Translations under genes and position numbers: made by a program | Shown: piece by piece, positions 17,039-24,619 of the stretch | Numbering within the stretch: the stretch's first letter is position 1 | How the letters are laid out: the number at the start of each line of letters is the position of its first letter | The notes under the pieces: generated by a model | Told to the model about the DNA's origin: nothing | Database searches by the model: none | What the model saw: only the letters and a program-made list of their open reading frames with translations | Assembly (NCBI GenBank): GCA_022772735.1 | Contig: JALEZD010000004.1 | Coordinates: 1-35,530, forward strand | DNA from: Erysipelotrichaceae bacterium | GTDB lineage: Bacteria > Bacillota_I > Bacilli_A > Erysipelotrichales > Erysipelotrichaceae | DNA: 35,530 bases | Reading direction: 5' to 3'

Positions 17039-17694
17039 TTTTTATTCCTCCAATATAAAATTATTGATGAAAATAAAATTGATGGAAGAATAAAATTATT
17101 GGCTTTAAATATTAATAAACATAAAATTCCACAAATTAACCCAATATATAATGGAAATTTATCATCATTATTTTCTGCTTGTTCAACCATAATAACCACA
17201 AATAGTGCAGTCATCGCAAAATCAATTCCTGTAGAATTAAATTTGATAAAATTACCTGCGACTACTCCTAAAATACTACCTAAAATCCAATATAAGTGAT
17301 TTAATAATGAAATACAAAACAATGTTTTCTTATCTAAAGTATCATTTAAACCTATAATAAGTGCATAAGTTTCATCTGTAAGTGAAAACATCATATATGG
17401 TTTTAATTTACCCATTTCTTGATATTTATTTATGAGTGATATACCATAAAACATTTGCCTAGAATTTATTAAAAAAGTCATTATTAAAATTGAAAATAAT
17501 TGAGTATTCTCTTTTAAAAATGATATCATTGCGAATTGTGCACTTCCTGCATAAATAAAAGTTGATGATACTATTGCTTCTAAAAGTCCATATCCTGCTT
17601 TATTTAATAATAATCCAAATGCAATTCCTAAAAACACATAACCAAGAAAAATTGGAAAAGTAAGTACTATTGCAGTTTTTATACTCTTAACCAT
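17035..17694 (-). CDS. azlC: Branched-chain amino acid exporter large subunit AzlC
   Basis: A 219-aa membrane protein with about seven segments. The family signature is clear: GIAFGLLLNKAGYGLLEAIV, then SSTFIYAGSAQFAMI, then NSRQMFYGISL. Partner of AzlD, which follows with a four-base overlap. It overlaps the preceding pyrophosphatase-like gene by eight bases. Substrate is assumed from the family (branched-chain amino acids); nothing here defines it further. Confidence 0.94.
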   Translation of the reverse strand: MVKSIKTAIVLTFPIFLGYVFLGIAFGLLLNKAGYGLLEAIVSSTFIYAGSAQFAMISFLKENTQLFSILIMTFLINSRQMFYGISLINKYQEMGKLKPYMMFSLTDETYALIIGLNDTLDKKTLFCISLLNHLYWILGSILGVVAGNFIKFNSTGIDFAMTALFVVIMVEQAENNDDKFPLYIGLICGILCLLIFKANNFILPSILFSSIILYWRNKK

Positions 17695-18319
17695 TAAACC
17701 ACTCTATCTCTAAATCTATATCCATTTCTAAATGTCCTAAATCATTAATTATTGATGTTTTATCATAACTTTTACTTTCATTAATAATCCATCTATTAAA
17801 ATCTTTATCTTTATATCTTATTATTCCAATTAAATATCCATCATACATATCAACACTTGTATATAAAGAAGATATATATGCTTCCTGCATGAAATCATTA
17901 AATTCAATATATCCTGAATTTATTTCATAAATTGTATCTGGTAAATATGCATGAATACTGCCATATGGATTATCTACAATAACTTTAAATGTTTCTCCTA
18001 ATAGTTGGCTATCTACTTCTTTTTCAAAAAGATAATTATCTTCATTTACTTTTTCTTTCATTTTAAAATTTAATTGTTTAAAAAAATTAACATCATCTTT
18101 TTTACAAAGTATTTCAAATGTTTTAAATCCCTCTTTTTTTAGCTTAATCACAAAATCATTTAAAACTTCAATATCTTTATGAAAATAAATAATTTTATTT
18201 TCATAAAATGCAATATACGAATCTTTTAAACCATAAAATTTTATATTTTCATTATTTAAAAAAGAATCTTTAACAATTAAACTTTTTCTATCTAATATTT
18301 GAAATTTATTACTTTTCAT
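17687..18319 (-). CDS. Fusion protein: GNAT-like N-terminal region plus inorganic pyrophosphatase-like C-terminal domain
   Basis: 210 aa. The C-terminal ~105 residues (LLGETFKVIVDNPYGSIHAY... to the end) resemble the short Firmicutes proteins annotated as inorganic pyrophosphatase, which read LLGKxVxVxVDRPxGSxHP...YxxNYGYIEG...QDAYILG. Matching points here are GSIHAYLPD, IYEINSGYIE, QEAYI and the final KDKDFNRWI. The first ~100 residues contain GFKTFEILCKKDDVNFFKQLNF, like the closing strands of a GNAT acetyltransferase, but without a visible acetyl-CoA loop, so this half may be inactive. Whether the C-terminal half hydrolyses pyrophosphate is unknown. It overlaps both the SseB-family gene (11 bp) and azlC (8 bp). 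Confidence 0.55.
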   Translation of the reverse strand: MKSNKFQILDRKSLIVKDSFLNNENIKFYGLKDSYIAFYENKIIYFHKDIEVLNDFVIKLKKEGFKTFEILCKKDDVNFFKQLNFKMKEKVNEDNYLFEKEVDSQLLGETFKVIVDNPYGSIHAYLPDTIYEINSGYIEFNDFMQEAYISSLYTSVDMYDGYLIGIIRYKDKDFNRWIINESKSYDKTSIINDLGHLEMDIDLEIEWFNG

Positions 18320-19058
18320 AAAATGGTATATCTGTGTCCTTTATAGAATTTTTAATAAGTTCATTATCAATATTTAAAAATACTAAATCAATTCCTTTAC
18401 TAAATTGTTGGGCAATTGTTTTCATATTTTCAAATATTTCATCATTGCAAGTTTTATCTAGAATAATCCCAAATTTAACTTGATTTTTATAAATTAAACT
18501 TTTAATATACGCTTTATTAATATCTTTATTGTTTAAACAATAATCATATAATGCATTAACCATAGAGGTTGGATAAATCTTTGGATCACTAATAATTGGC
18601 TTTTCTAAAATCTCTTCTTGTTTATCCCCATTTAATTTGTTTATTAATGATTTGTTGCATATTATATTCAAACCAAATGGATCAATCGCAACTCCTATTG
18701 CAATATTAGTAGTATTATTTAATAAATTATAAAACCCTTTGTAATCAAACATAATATTGTATACATCACTATTGTTATTTTTCCATTTATTAAATGATTC
18801 AAAATCTAAAAAAGCTGGATAGTAACTTTTTTTATTTATATCGTTTATTAGTAAAAAATTTATTTCTACATCTTTTGATAAAATAAGATTATTAGCCTTA
18901 TCAAACTTAGGTTCAGGTTTAAATTTCACAGGAACAATTACTCTGGATTTTTTAAATTCATCAAAAAATTTTTGTTCATTTTCCATACTTGGATTTTCTT
19001 TAAGTGTTTTTATTGATTCTATTAAGAGTTTATTTTCAACTTGATTTAAATTATTCAT
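18309..19058 (-). CDS. SseB-family protein (N-terminal and C-terminal SseB domains)
   Basis: 249 aa. The N-terminal half fits the SseB pattern: LKENPSMENEQKFFDEFKKS, RVIVPVKF, then FLLINDINKKSYYPAFLDFE and FNKWK, and AIGVAIDPFGLNIICNK. The C-terminal half (from about 155) with PKIYPTSMVNALYDYC fits the SseB C-terminal domain. SseB was named from enhanced serine sensitivity in E. coli; its biochemical role is unknown. GAGGT precedes the ATG. First gene of an overlapping operon that ends in the amino-acid exporter genes azlCD, which makes a role in amino-acid stress plausible (inference). Confidence 0.78.
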   Translation of the reverse strand: MNNLNQVENKLLIESIKTLKENPSMENEQKFFDEFKKSRVIVPVKFKPEPKFDKANNLILSKDVEINFLLINDINKKSYYPAFLDFESFNKWKNNNSDVYNIMFDYKGFYNLLNNTTNIAIGVAIDPFGLNIICNKSLINKLNGDKQEEILEKPIISDPKIYPTSMVNALYDYCLNNKDINKAYIKSLIYKNQVKFGIILDKTCNDEIFENMKTIAQQFSKGIDLVFLNIDNELIKNSIKDTDIPFYEK

Positions 19059-19111
19059 ATTTTTACCTCTATTTTTAGATTATAAAACTTCAATTTATTT
19101 ATATCAAGTAA

Positions 19112-19139
19112 TAAAAAAATAAACCCTTTATGGGTTTAT
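19112..19139 (-). terminator. Terminator after the DUF3955 ORF
   Basis: Eight-bp stem (ATAAACCC / GGGTTTAT) with a five-base loop, followed on minus by T7. The DUF3955 stop is in the first arm. Confidence 0.85.
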
Positions 19140-19345
19140 GAATTTAAATTTTTTACTAATGTTATAATCCAAGAAACAAATATTGTTGCAAAACCTGAAA
19201 ACAAACATAAATACCCAATTATAACTAAATAAAAATTTTCATGTAATATTCCACTTTTGTCAACATATTCCACACTATTAAACTTTATCAATAGGAATAT
19301 AACCCCTAAGACAAGTAAACTTGCACCAATAATTGTTGAAATCAT
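19136..19345 (-). pseudogene. DUF3955 membrane segment, downstream half of a frameshifted XRE-DUF3955 gene
   Basis: 69 aa with two membrane helices (about 4-22 and 42-64) around a NSVEYVDKSGILHENFYLV loop, the DUF3955 signature. Its ATG has no good ribosome site. Adding one A to the A6 tract at 19388-19393 joins the upstream XRE frame to this one through KKLIDDTSETKRARFN, the usual kind of linker before a DUF3955 segment. I therefore read 19136-19608 as one gene broken by a one-base deletion, or by an assembly error in a homopolymer. If the break is real, this half could still be made by re-initiation. Confidence 0.6.
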
Positions 19346-19383
19346 ATTAAATCTTGCTCTTTTAGTTTCACTTGTATCGTCAA

Positions 19384-19608
19384 TTAATTTTTTGTAATAT
19401 CATTCATGTTTTTTCCTCCTAAAATTAATTCATCTAAAGAGATTTCAAACACTGATGCAATTGAAATAATCATCTCAATATCTGGAAGATTTCTATTATT
19501 CTCCCAATTTGAAGCAGCTTGCCTTGTAACATTCAACTTTGAGGCAAATTCTTCTTGAGTTAAATTGTTTTTTAATCTTAAACTTTTAATTTTTTCAATA
19601 AATTCCAT
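19384..19608 (-). CDS. XRE-family HTH regulator, upstream half of the split XRE-DUF3955 gene
   Basis: A 74-aa protein with a complete Cro/C1-type helix-turn-helix: IKSLRLKNNLTQEEFASKLN, then VTRQAASNWENNRNLPDIEM and the usual LDELILGG end. It should bind DNA on its own. The frame stops at TAA (19384-19386) right after an A6 tract; see the DUF3955 entry for the evidence that the original protein continued into a membrane domain. A strong AGGAGG followed by ATG (MNDI...) lies inside the gene near its end and could start a separate membrane product if the tract had seven A. It is divergent from the rhomboid gene; an inverted repeat in the shared gap is a candidate operator. Confidence 0.88.
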   Translation of the reverse strand: MEFIEKIKSLRLKNNLTQEEFASKLNVTRQAASNWENNRNLPDIEMIISIASVFEISLDELILGGKNMNDITKN

Positions 19609-19660
19609 GTGTAATCATCCATTCGTAAAAATTTTAGAATTTAAACTTTTATTAAACAAG

Positions 19661-19714
19661 AAAGTATAACTTTACATAGCTAATTTTTTAGAAAGTAATT
19701 CTTGCGTATACTTT
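19661..19714. promoter_or_regulatory. Inverted repeat in the XRE/rhomboid intergenic gap (candidate operator)
   Basis: AAAGTATA (19661-19668) and TATACTTT (19707-19714) are exact inverted 8-mers, 46 bp centre to centre, in the 156-bp divergent gap. The right copy lies close to a TATAAT (19721-19726) for the rhomboid gene; the left copy contains TATACT on the minus strand. Autoregulation by the XRE protein is plausible but unproven. Confidence 0.35.
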
Positions 19715-19764
19715 AACTATTATAATTTATTTGTTATATTATTAAAACAGAAAGGATTTTCTAT

Positions 19765-20349
19765 ATGAATTTATTAAAAAAATTGAATATTAAATATAAC
19801 TCACCTGTTATTTTATCATTTGTATTTATAAGTGCATTGGCATTAATTTTAAATTATTTAACAAGCTATGCAAGTAATTTTTACTTATTCAGCGTTCATA
19901 AAGGTTCTCTTATTGATCCATTATTTTATATTAGATTATTTACACATGTTTTAGGTCATGCAAATTTAAGCCATTATACAAATAATATGTTGTTAATACT
20001 TTTAGTTGGACCTATGTTAGAAGAAAAATATGGAAGCAAAAACATTCTCATAATAATTATGATTGTTGGATTTATCACTGGTATGGTAAATGTTATATTT
20101 ACAAATAATATTTTACTTGGTGCTAGTGGAGTTGTATTTGCATTTATATTATTAGCATCTATTACAGGAAATACAAACGGAGGAATTCCGCTAACATTAA
20201 TTATTGTAACTGTAATATATCTTGGTGAACAAATTTATCAAGCAATTTACCTACAAGATAATGTATCGCAATTAACACATATTATTGGTGGTATAATTGG
20301 TTTAGTAATTGGCTTGTCTCTTCAAAATAAAAAGCACACAAGTGCTTAA
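19765..20349 (+). CDS. Rhomboid-family intramembrane serine protease
   Basis: 194 aa, six membrane segments. The catalytic serine lies in GASG (Ser121) and the catalytic histidine in THIIGG (His172). The early HANLSHYTNNM segment (H65-M75) matches the HxxxN loop of rhomboids. These proteases cleave membrane-spanning substrates within the bilayer. The length is that of a minimal bacterial rhomboid with no extra domain. AGAAAGGA lies before the ATG. Substrate unknown. Confidence 0.9.
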   Translation: MNLLKKLNIKYNSPVILSFVFISALALILNYLTSYASNFYLFSVHKGSLIDPLFYIRLFTHVLGHANLSHYTNNMLLILLVGPMLEEKYGSKNILIIIMIVGFITGMVNVIFTNNILLGASGVVFAFILLASITGNTNGGIPLTLIIVTVIYLGEQIYQAIYLQDNVSQLTHIIGGIIGLVIGLSLQNKKHTSA

Positions 20350-20356
20350 CTTTTTC
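20332..20356 (+). terminator. Weak hairpin after the rhomboid gene
   Basis: Six-bp stem AAGCAC / GTGCTT followed by AACTTTTT on the plus strand, overlapping the convergent zinc-ribbon gene end. Short stem, so only tentative. Confidence 0.35.
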
Positions 20357-20762
20357 TATCAAATTTATTTTTACATCTAGGGCAAGATATTTCTATTTTG
20401 CCTTTTCCTTTTGGAACTTTTACAATTTGTTTACAGTTTGGACATATAAAGTATTTTGATTTTTTATCAGTAAAATTCATTTTTATAACTTTATAATTAG
20501 CTCTAATATCTTTTGTAGCATCTAAAAATCTCATATTTTCTTTTTGTCTTGTCCATACATTTTTAGACAAGCTTCTATAAGTACAATATATTAATAAGCA
20601 ATTAATTAAAACAGCTAATGCAACATTTCTTAAAAATATATTGACAATCCAAAATATTAATGAAACTATAAGCAAAGTAAAATTTAGAAAATCATTCCCG
20701 TATCTTCCTCTTCTAAAGTTATACAATAATACTCTTAATTTATCTACAAATGATTTAATCAT
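20346..20762 (-). CDS. Membrane protein with C-terminal zinc ribbon, function unknown
   Basis: 138 aa. Two membrane segments (about 25-66) are followed by a basic stretch and a C-terminal zinc ribbon: CPNC, then about 18 residues later CPRC. The topology suggests the ribbon is cytoplasmic. I do not recognise a named family; similar two-helix zinc-ribbon proteins are common in Firmicutes. It has no clear ribosome site of its own and follows the PAP2 gene by 39 bp, so co-transcription is likely. Its end overlaps the stop of the convergent rhomboid gene by four bases. Confidence 0.75.
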   Translation of the reverse strand: MIKSFVDKLRVLLYNFRRGRYGNDFLNFTLLIVSLIFWIVNIFLRNVALAVLINCLLIYCTYRSLSKNVWTRQKENMRFLDATKDIRANYKVIKMNFTDKKSKYFICPNCKQIVKVPKGKGKIEISCPRCKNKFDRKS

Positions 20763-20801
20763 ACTTTAATTTTAAAACTAATTTAATAAATTTCAATTAT
20801 C

Positions 20802-21593
20802 TTAATCACTTTCACATATATTCACACAATCTGCCTTTAAATTAAGATAATTTAATGCTATAAAACATATAAAAGTTATCAAACTACCAAAAGTTACATC
20901 ACTTAGAAAATGCATTCCTAATATCATTCTTGATAAAGCAACACTAATTATAAATAAGACAGACAATAGTTTTGTAAATTTATTATTTTTAAAAAATAGT
21001 AATACCAAAACACAAGCAGAACTCGATGTATGTCCACTTGGAAATGACAAAATGTAATCCATATTAGAAATATTTTCAATATAACTTCCTTTTATGTACC
21101 ATGGCAAAAACTTCTGATTACTTGCTAGAATATAAATCATTCTTGGTCTTAACCAGAAAATTTTTATCAAATGAACAATAGAATATTGAAGTATTATTAA
21201 TACTAACATTAATAATACTTTTCTTAATAAATCATCATCATTTTTAAAATATTTATATAAATATATAGTTGGTATAAAATATATAACCATATTTAATAAA
21301 AATACGGTTTCAGTACTAAAATTTATACCATTTTTTTGTGCAAATTTAACAGAAAATAAATACACCAAAAATATTATCAATACACCAATAATTTTATTTT
21401 TTCTAAAATAAATTGTTAAACCAAAAAACATTAATCCAATTATAAGAGGTAATATACCATATCCTGCAAAAAATATTCCAAATAAGCTAGTTGGATTATA
21501 TAAATATTCTGCAATTTTAAAATCATAAAATGTAGCAATAAGTATTAATATTAAACTTATTGCAAAATAACCAATATTAAATTTTTTATTCAT
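20802..21593 (-). CDS. PAP2-family membrane phosphatase
   Basis: 263 aa, about eight hydrophobic segments. The three phosphatase signature motifs are visible: KIFWLRPRM (C1, shorter than the textbook spacing), PSGHTSS (C2) and SRMILGMHFLSDV (C3). Such proteins dephosphorylate lipid pyrophosphates such as undecaprenyl pyrophosphate, or phosphatidic acid and phosphatidylglycerophosphate. The adjacent FemAB-like gene (one base upstream) favours a cell-envelope role. Substrate is inference. Confidence 0.87.
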   Translation of the reverse strand: MNKKFNIGYFAISLILILIATFYDFKIAEYLYNPTSLFGIFFAGYGILPLIIGLMFFGLTIYFRKNKIIGVLIIFLVYLFSVKFAQKNGINFSTETVFLLNMVIYFIPTIYLYKYFKNDDDLLRKVLLMLVLIILQYSIVHLIKIFWLRPRMIYILASNQKFLPWYIKGSYIENISNMDYILSFPSGHTSSSACVLVLLFFKNNKFTKLLSVLFIISVALSRMILGMHFLSDVTFGSLITFICFIALNYLNLKADCVNICESD

Positions 21594-21594
21594 A

Positions 21595-22632
21595 TTAAAC
21601 CCTAATTTTACTTTTTAAAATAGGAAATAGTTTAGATAAAATAAAACTCAGTATAGGATAGGTTAACAAATCAAACTCTCCGATATAAACCTTAATAAGT
21701 GGATTAAAACTGGATTTAAATACTGTCAAACCATCATCAAGTGTACCAGATACACCTCCAAAACTAAAATATTCACAGTTTTGATTTTTTGCATACTCTA
21801 TTGCAGAAAAACGCAATGCATATGTAGAGTTATATTTTTTATATTCATCGTCATAACCAGAATAAAGTATCTCACATGTTTTTTTACATTTTACAAGCAA
21901 ACAAGAACTCACTACTTTATCATCCTTATATGCAGTTAATACACAAGAATCTTCCTTAAAACAGTTTAATAAATTTTCAAAATAAGTTTTATTTCTAAGA
22001 TTTATACTATGTCTACCTTCTGTATGATTAATCATTTCAACTAAATTATCAACATTATGATATTCATTAACTACAGTTATTCCTTTATTAAAACTTGATT
22101 TGATTTTTTTCATAGTTTTTGTTGGAATTGTATTTTCAAAATCATATGTAGGTATTTCAAGTTGAATTCGTGGTTGTATACTATCCTTCAACATCAATCC
22201 ATACCCACAATGTTTAATATTAAATTTCTTCAATAAATTAACAAGTTCATCACTTCTATAATTTTTAATTTCATCTTTTTTATCAAATGAAACTTCATTA
22301 ATAATATAATTTGGATCAAATTTTGTTAAAACAACCCTTTTACTTCTAAGTTGTTTTTTTAAATTGAAAAAGAAGAAACTTAACAATTCTTTATTTTCAA
22401 AATCAATTAATGGTCCTCTTGGAATATAGGCAAAGTTAAAGCCAAATGGTAACTTTCTTATCAAAATCATGCAAGCACAAATAAGCTTTTCGTTTTCCTT
22501 TACACCTACATACAGATTATCCCAATTACTTTTAGTTTTTGCCCAACTTGAACATTGAAAAATATTATTTAACTTATGATTCTTTGCGTATAAATCATAT
22601 TCATCTATATTTAATTTATCTATATATTTCAT
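21595..22632 (-). CDS. FemAB/FmhB-like peptidyltransferase (lipid II or surface-peptide branch)
   Basis: About 345 aa, with two GNAT-like halves. QCSSWAKTKSNWDNLYVGVK (42-61 from the longer start), then LPFGFNFAYIPRGPLID, are typical of FemX/FemAB proteins, which add amino acids to the peptidoglycan stem peptide using aminoacyl-tRNA. The second half carries EILYSGYDDEYKKYNSTYAL and FSFGGVSGTLDDGL, matching the FemAB 'hYAGT...K...GG' region. The C-terminus is hydrophobic. The longer GTG start (22680) lies in a terminator stem and is unlikely. ATG 22632 is the only plausible start and has no ribosome site; see findings. It is in an operon with the PAP2 gene. Confidence 0.85.
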   Translation of the reverse strand: MKYIDKLNIDEYDLYAKNHKLNNIFQCSSWAKTKSNWDNLYVGVKENEKLICACMILIRKLPFGFNFAYIPRGPLIDFENKELLSFFFFNLKKQLRSKRVVLTKFDPNYIINEVSFDKKDEIKNYRSDELVNLLKKFNIKHCGYGLMLKDSIQPRIQLEIPTYDFENTIPTKTMKKIKSSFNKGITVVNEYHNVDNLVEMINHTEGRHSINLRNKTYFENLLNCFKEDSCVLTAYKDDKVVSSCLLVKCKKTCEILYSGYDDEYKKYNSTYALRFSAIEYAKNQNCEYFSFGGVSGTLDDGLTVFKSSFNPLIKVYIGEFDLLTYPILSFILSKLFPILKSKIRV

Positions 22633-22639
22633 GTATTTA

Positions 22640-22645
22640 ATTATA
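22640..22645 (-). promoter_or_regulatory. -10 box of the FemAB-PAP2 operon, very close to the ATG
   Basis: TATAAT on minus with only seven bases to ATG 22632; no good -35 is seen. It implies a leaderless or nearly leaderless transcript. Confidence 0.5.
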
Positions 22646-22664
22646 ATACAAATATTAAATTTTA

Positions 22665-22695
22665 AATAAAAAAAGTTCACTTTAAAGTGAACTTT
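22665..22695 (-). terminator. Terminator of the FMN/FAD reductase gene
   Basis: Perfect 24-base palindrome (AAAGTTCAC TTTAAA GTGAACTTT, 22672-22695), then a T-run on minus. The arms resemble those of the terminator at 5286. Confidence 0.88.
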
Positions 22696-22700
22696 GAACT

Positions 22701-24560
22701 TTATTTAACATTATTAGCAGCACTTAATCCTGCAATTCTTCCAAATACTACAATATCAGCAACAGCATTACCACCAAGTCTGTTTGCACCATGCACACCA
22801 CCAGTAACTTCACCAGCAGCATATAGATTTGGGATAACAGCATCAGATGTGCTTAATACTTCAGCATTAGCATTAATTTTTATACCACCCATTGTATGGT
22901 GAACACCAGGGCTAACTTTAATTGCATAATAAGGAGCTGTGTTTAATGGGCTAGCAAATGATTTTCTTGAGAAATCTGGATCATTTTGTTTTTCAACATA
23001 ACCATTCCATTTTTCAAGTGTACTTGTTAAATTAGCAGCATCTACTTCAATAGCTTTTGCTAATTCTTCAACAGTTGCACCTGTTTTTGTATATCCTGCT
23101 TTGATATATCCTGCAATAACAGATGATTTATCAACCATTGCTTGGTCAACGATTAAATATGCATATCCACCTGTTTGAGCAATTTCAGCAGCAGAAACAG
23201 CATCTCTTGTACCTACTTCATCAGTAAATCTTAACCCTTCAGCATTAACAAGAATTGCCCCATCACCTCTTAAACCTTCAGTAATTAAAGCTTTTGATTC
23301 AAATTCAACTGTAGGGTGAATTTGGATTTGATCCATATCAACAGTTGCAGCACCGACTTTTTCAGCCATTACAATACCATCTCCAGTAATTCCAGATGTA
23401 TTTGTACTTGCAAAACCTTTAAGTTCTGGTTTATTAGCAACAACCATTTCTTCATTTCCTGCAAAACCACCAGTTGTTATAACAACTGATTTTGCATTAA
23501 CAGTGTAACCAGTTGCTTTTACTCCAACTGCTGCACCATCTTTCATTAATATTTCAGAAACTGGAGCATCATAAATAATATTAACTCCTTTTTCTTTTGC
23601 AACTTTTTCTAAAATAGGAATCAAGTAACTACCAACAGCTACAGTTTTACCTTCAGCATTAACTGGTTTGTGAATTCTTTTTACACTAGCACCACCAAAT
23701 GCACCAACTTGGTTAAGTTCAGCACCAATGCTCTTTAGCCATTCAATAGCATCTGCTGAATTACCAGCAAGAGCTTCAACTAGTTCTCTATTATTTAAAT
23801 TTTTTCCACCAACAAGTGTATCTAATACAAATAATTCTACAGTATCAAAATATCCTTCTGGCTTAGCTAAATATTCATTATATTGAGCTTCAACTTTTTC
23901 AGCTAATTCTTTTAATTCAGGGTATTTTTCTTTTGCAGTAGCAATTTTAGCTAAAACAGCTTCTCCTTCAGCAAATTCATTAGCATCTTGATAAGATGTT
24001 TTACCTGCATTCATACCACCTGTTGATAATGTACTATTACCACCAGCAATTGATTTTTTTTCAACTACAACTACTGATTTACCAGCATCTGCAGCAACAA
24101 TAGAAGCAACAAGTCCTGCTCCTCCTGCACCTACAACTACAACATCAGTATCAAGAGTTTGTTCTTCAACTTTTGCACTTTCAGATTTTGTTTTCAAAGT
24201 AGAAACATCTACACCAGCACTAACAAGTGCAGCTTCACTTGCTGCAATAATTGCTTCACTAGTGATAGTAGCTCCACTAGCAATATCAACAGCTAAACTT
24301 TGATTTTTTACGATTGCTGCTGGAACTTTTTCGATTGCTGCATCAGCAATTCCCGCAGTTTCTTCATGTTTTGTAACTTCAACTTTGTCAATAGCACTTG
24401 TTGATAATGTAACTTCAACAACTACTTCCCCGTTTCTTCCTTTTGCACTACCTGTGTAAGTACCAGCTTTATAGCTTGCAGTAGCTGCTGTTTTATTCGC
24501 ACTACATGCACTAACACTAAGAGTAAACATAAGGAATAATATTGTTAAAAACTTCTTCAT
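22701..24560 (-). CDS. Lipoprotein flavocytochrome-c-like (fumarate reductase-type) reductase with FMN-binding and FAD domains
   Basis: 619 aa. Lipobox LSVSAC (Cys19) places it on the outer face of the membrane. An FMN-binding domain (about 28-115) ends in DIASGAT (92-98), where ApbE-type transferases attach FMN to the threonine. The FAD domain begins VVVVGAGGAGL (140-150). All four residues used for fumarate reduction in Shewanella Fcc3-type enzymes have counterparts: QIHPT (His415), GTRD (Arg452), VHHTMGG (His554/555) and HGANRLGG (Arg594). This layout is that of surface reductases of gut anaerobes that take electrons through covalent FMN and reduce fumarate, urocanate or related acids. The substrate is unproven; the residues favour a dicarboxylate such as fumarate. 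AGGAGG precedes the ATG. Confidence 0.9.
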   Translation of the reverse strand: MKKFLTILFLMFTLSVSACSANKTAATASYKAGTYTGSAKGRNGEVVVEVTLSTSAIDKVEVTKHEETAGIADAAIEKVPAAIVKNQSLAVDIASGATITSEAIIAASEAALVSAGVDVSTLKTKSESAKVEEQTLDTDVVVVGAGGAGLVASIVAADAGKSVVVVEKKSIAGGNSTLSTGGMNAGKTSYQDANEFAEGEAVLAKIATAKEKYPELKELAEKVEAQYNEYLAKPEGYFDTVELFVLDTLVGGKNLNNRELVEALAGNSADAIEWLKSIGAELNQVGAFGGASVKRIHKPVNAEGKTVAVGSYLIPILEKVAKEKGVNIIYDAPVSEILMKDGAAVGVKATGYTVNAKSVVITTGGFAGNEEMVVANKPELKGFASTNTSGITGDGIVMAEKVGAATVDMDQIQIHPTVEFESKALITEGLRGDGAILVNAEGLRFTDEVGTRDAVSAAEIAQTGGYAYLIVDQAMVDKSSVIAGYIKAGYTKTGATVEELAKAIEVDAANLTSTLEKWNGYVEKQNDPDFSRKSFASPLNTAPYYAIKVSPGVHHTMGGIKINANAEVLSTSDAVIPNLYAAGEVTGGVHGANRLGGNAVADIVVFGRIAGLSAANNVK

Positions 24561-24571
24561 CTTTCCTCCTT

Positions 24572-24584
24572 GTCTAAATTAGAC
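24572..24584. promoter_or_regulatory. 13-bp palindrome at the reductase transcription start (candidate operator)
   Basis: GTCTAAATTAGAC is a perfect palindrome about a central A/T. It sits between the -10 and the ribosome site, over the expected transcription start of the reductase gene. Confidence 0.5.
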
Positions 24585-24590
24585 TAAGGA

Positions 24591-24619
24591 ATTATAGCAT
24601 ATAAAATATTCACTTACAA
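24591..24619 (-). promoter_or_regulatory. Promoter of the reductase gene
   Basis: -35 TTGTAA (24614-24619), 17-bp spacer, -10 TATAAT (24591-24596) on minus. The -35 overlaps the stop region of the upstream ATPase gene. Confidence 0.72.
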
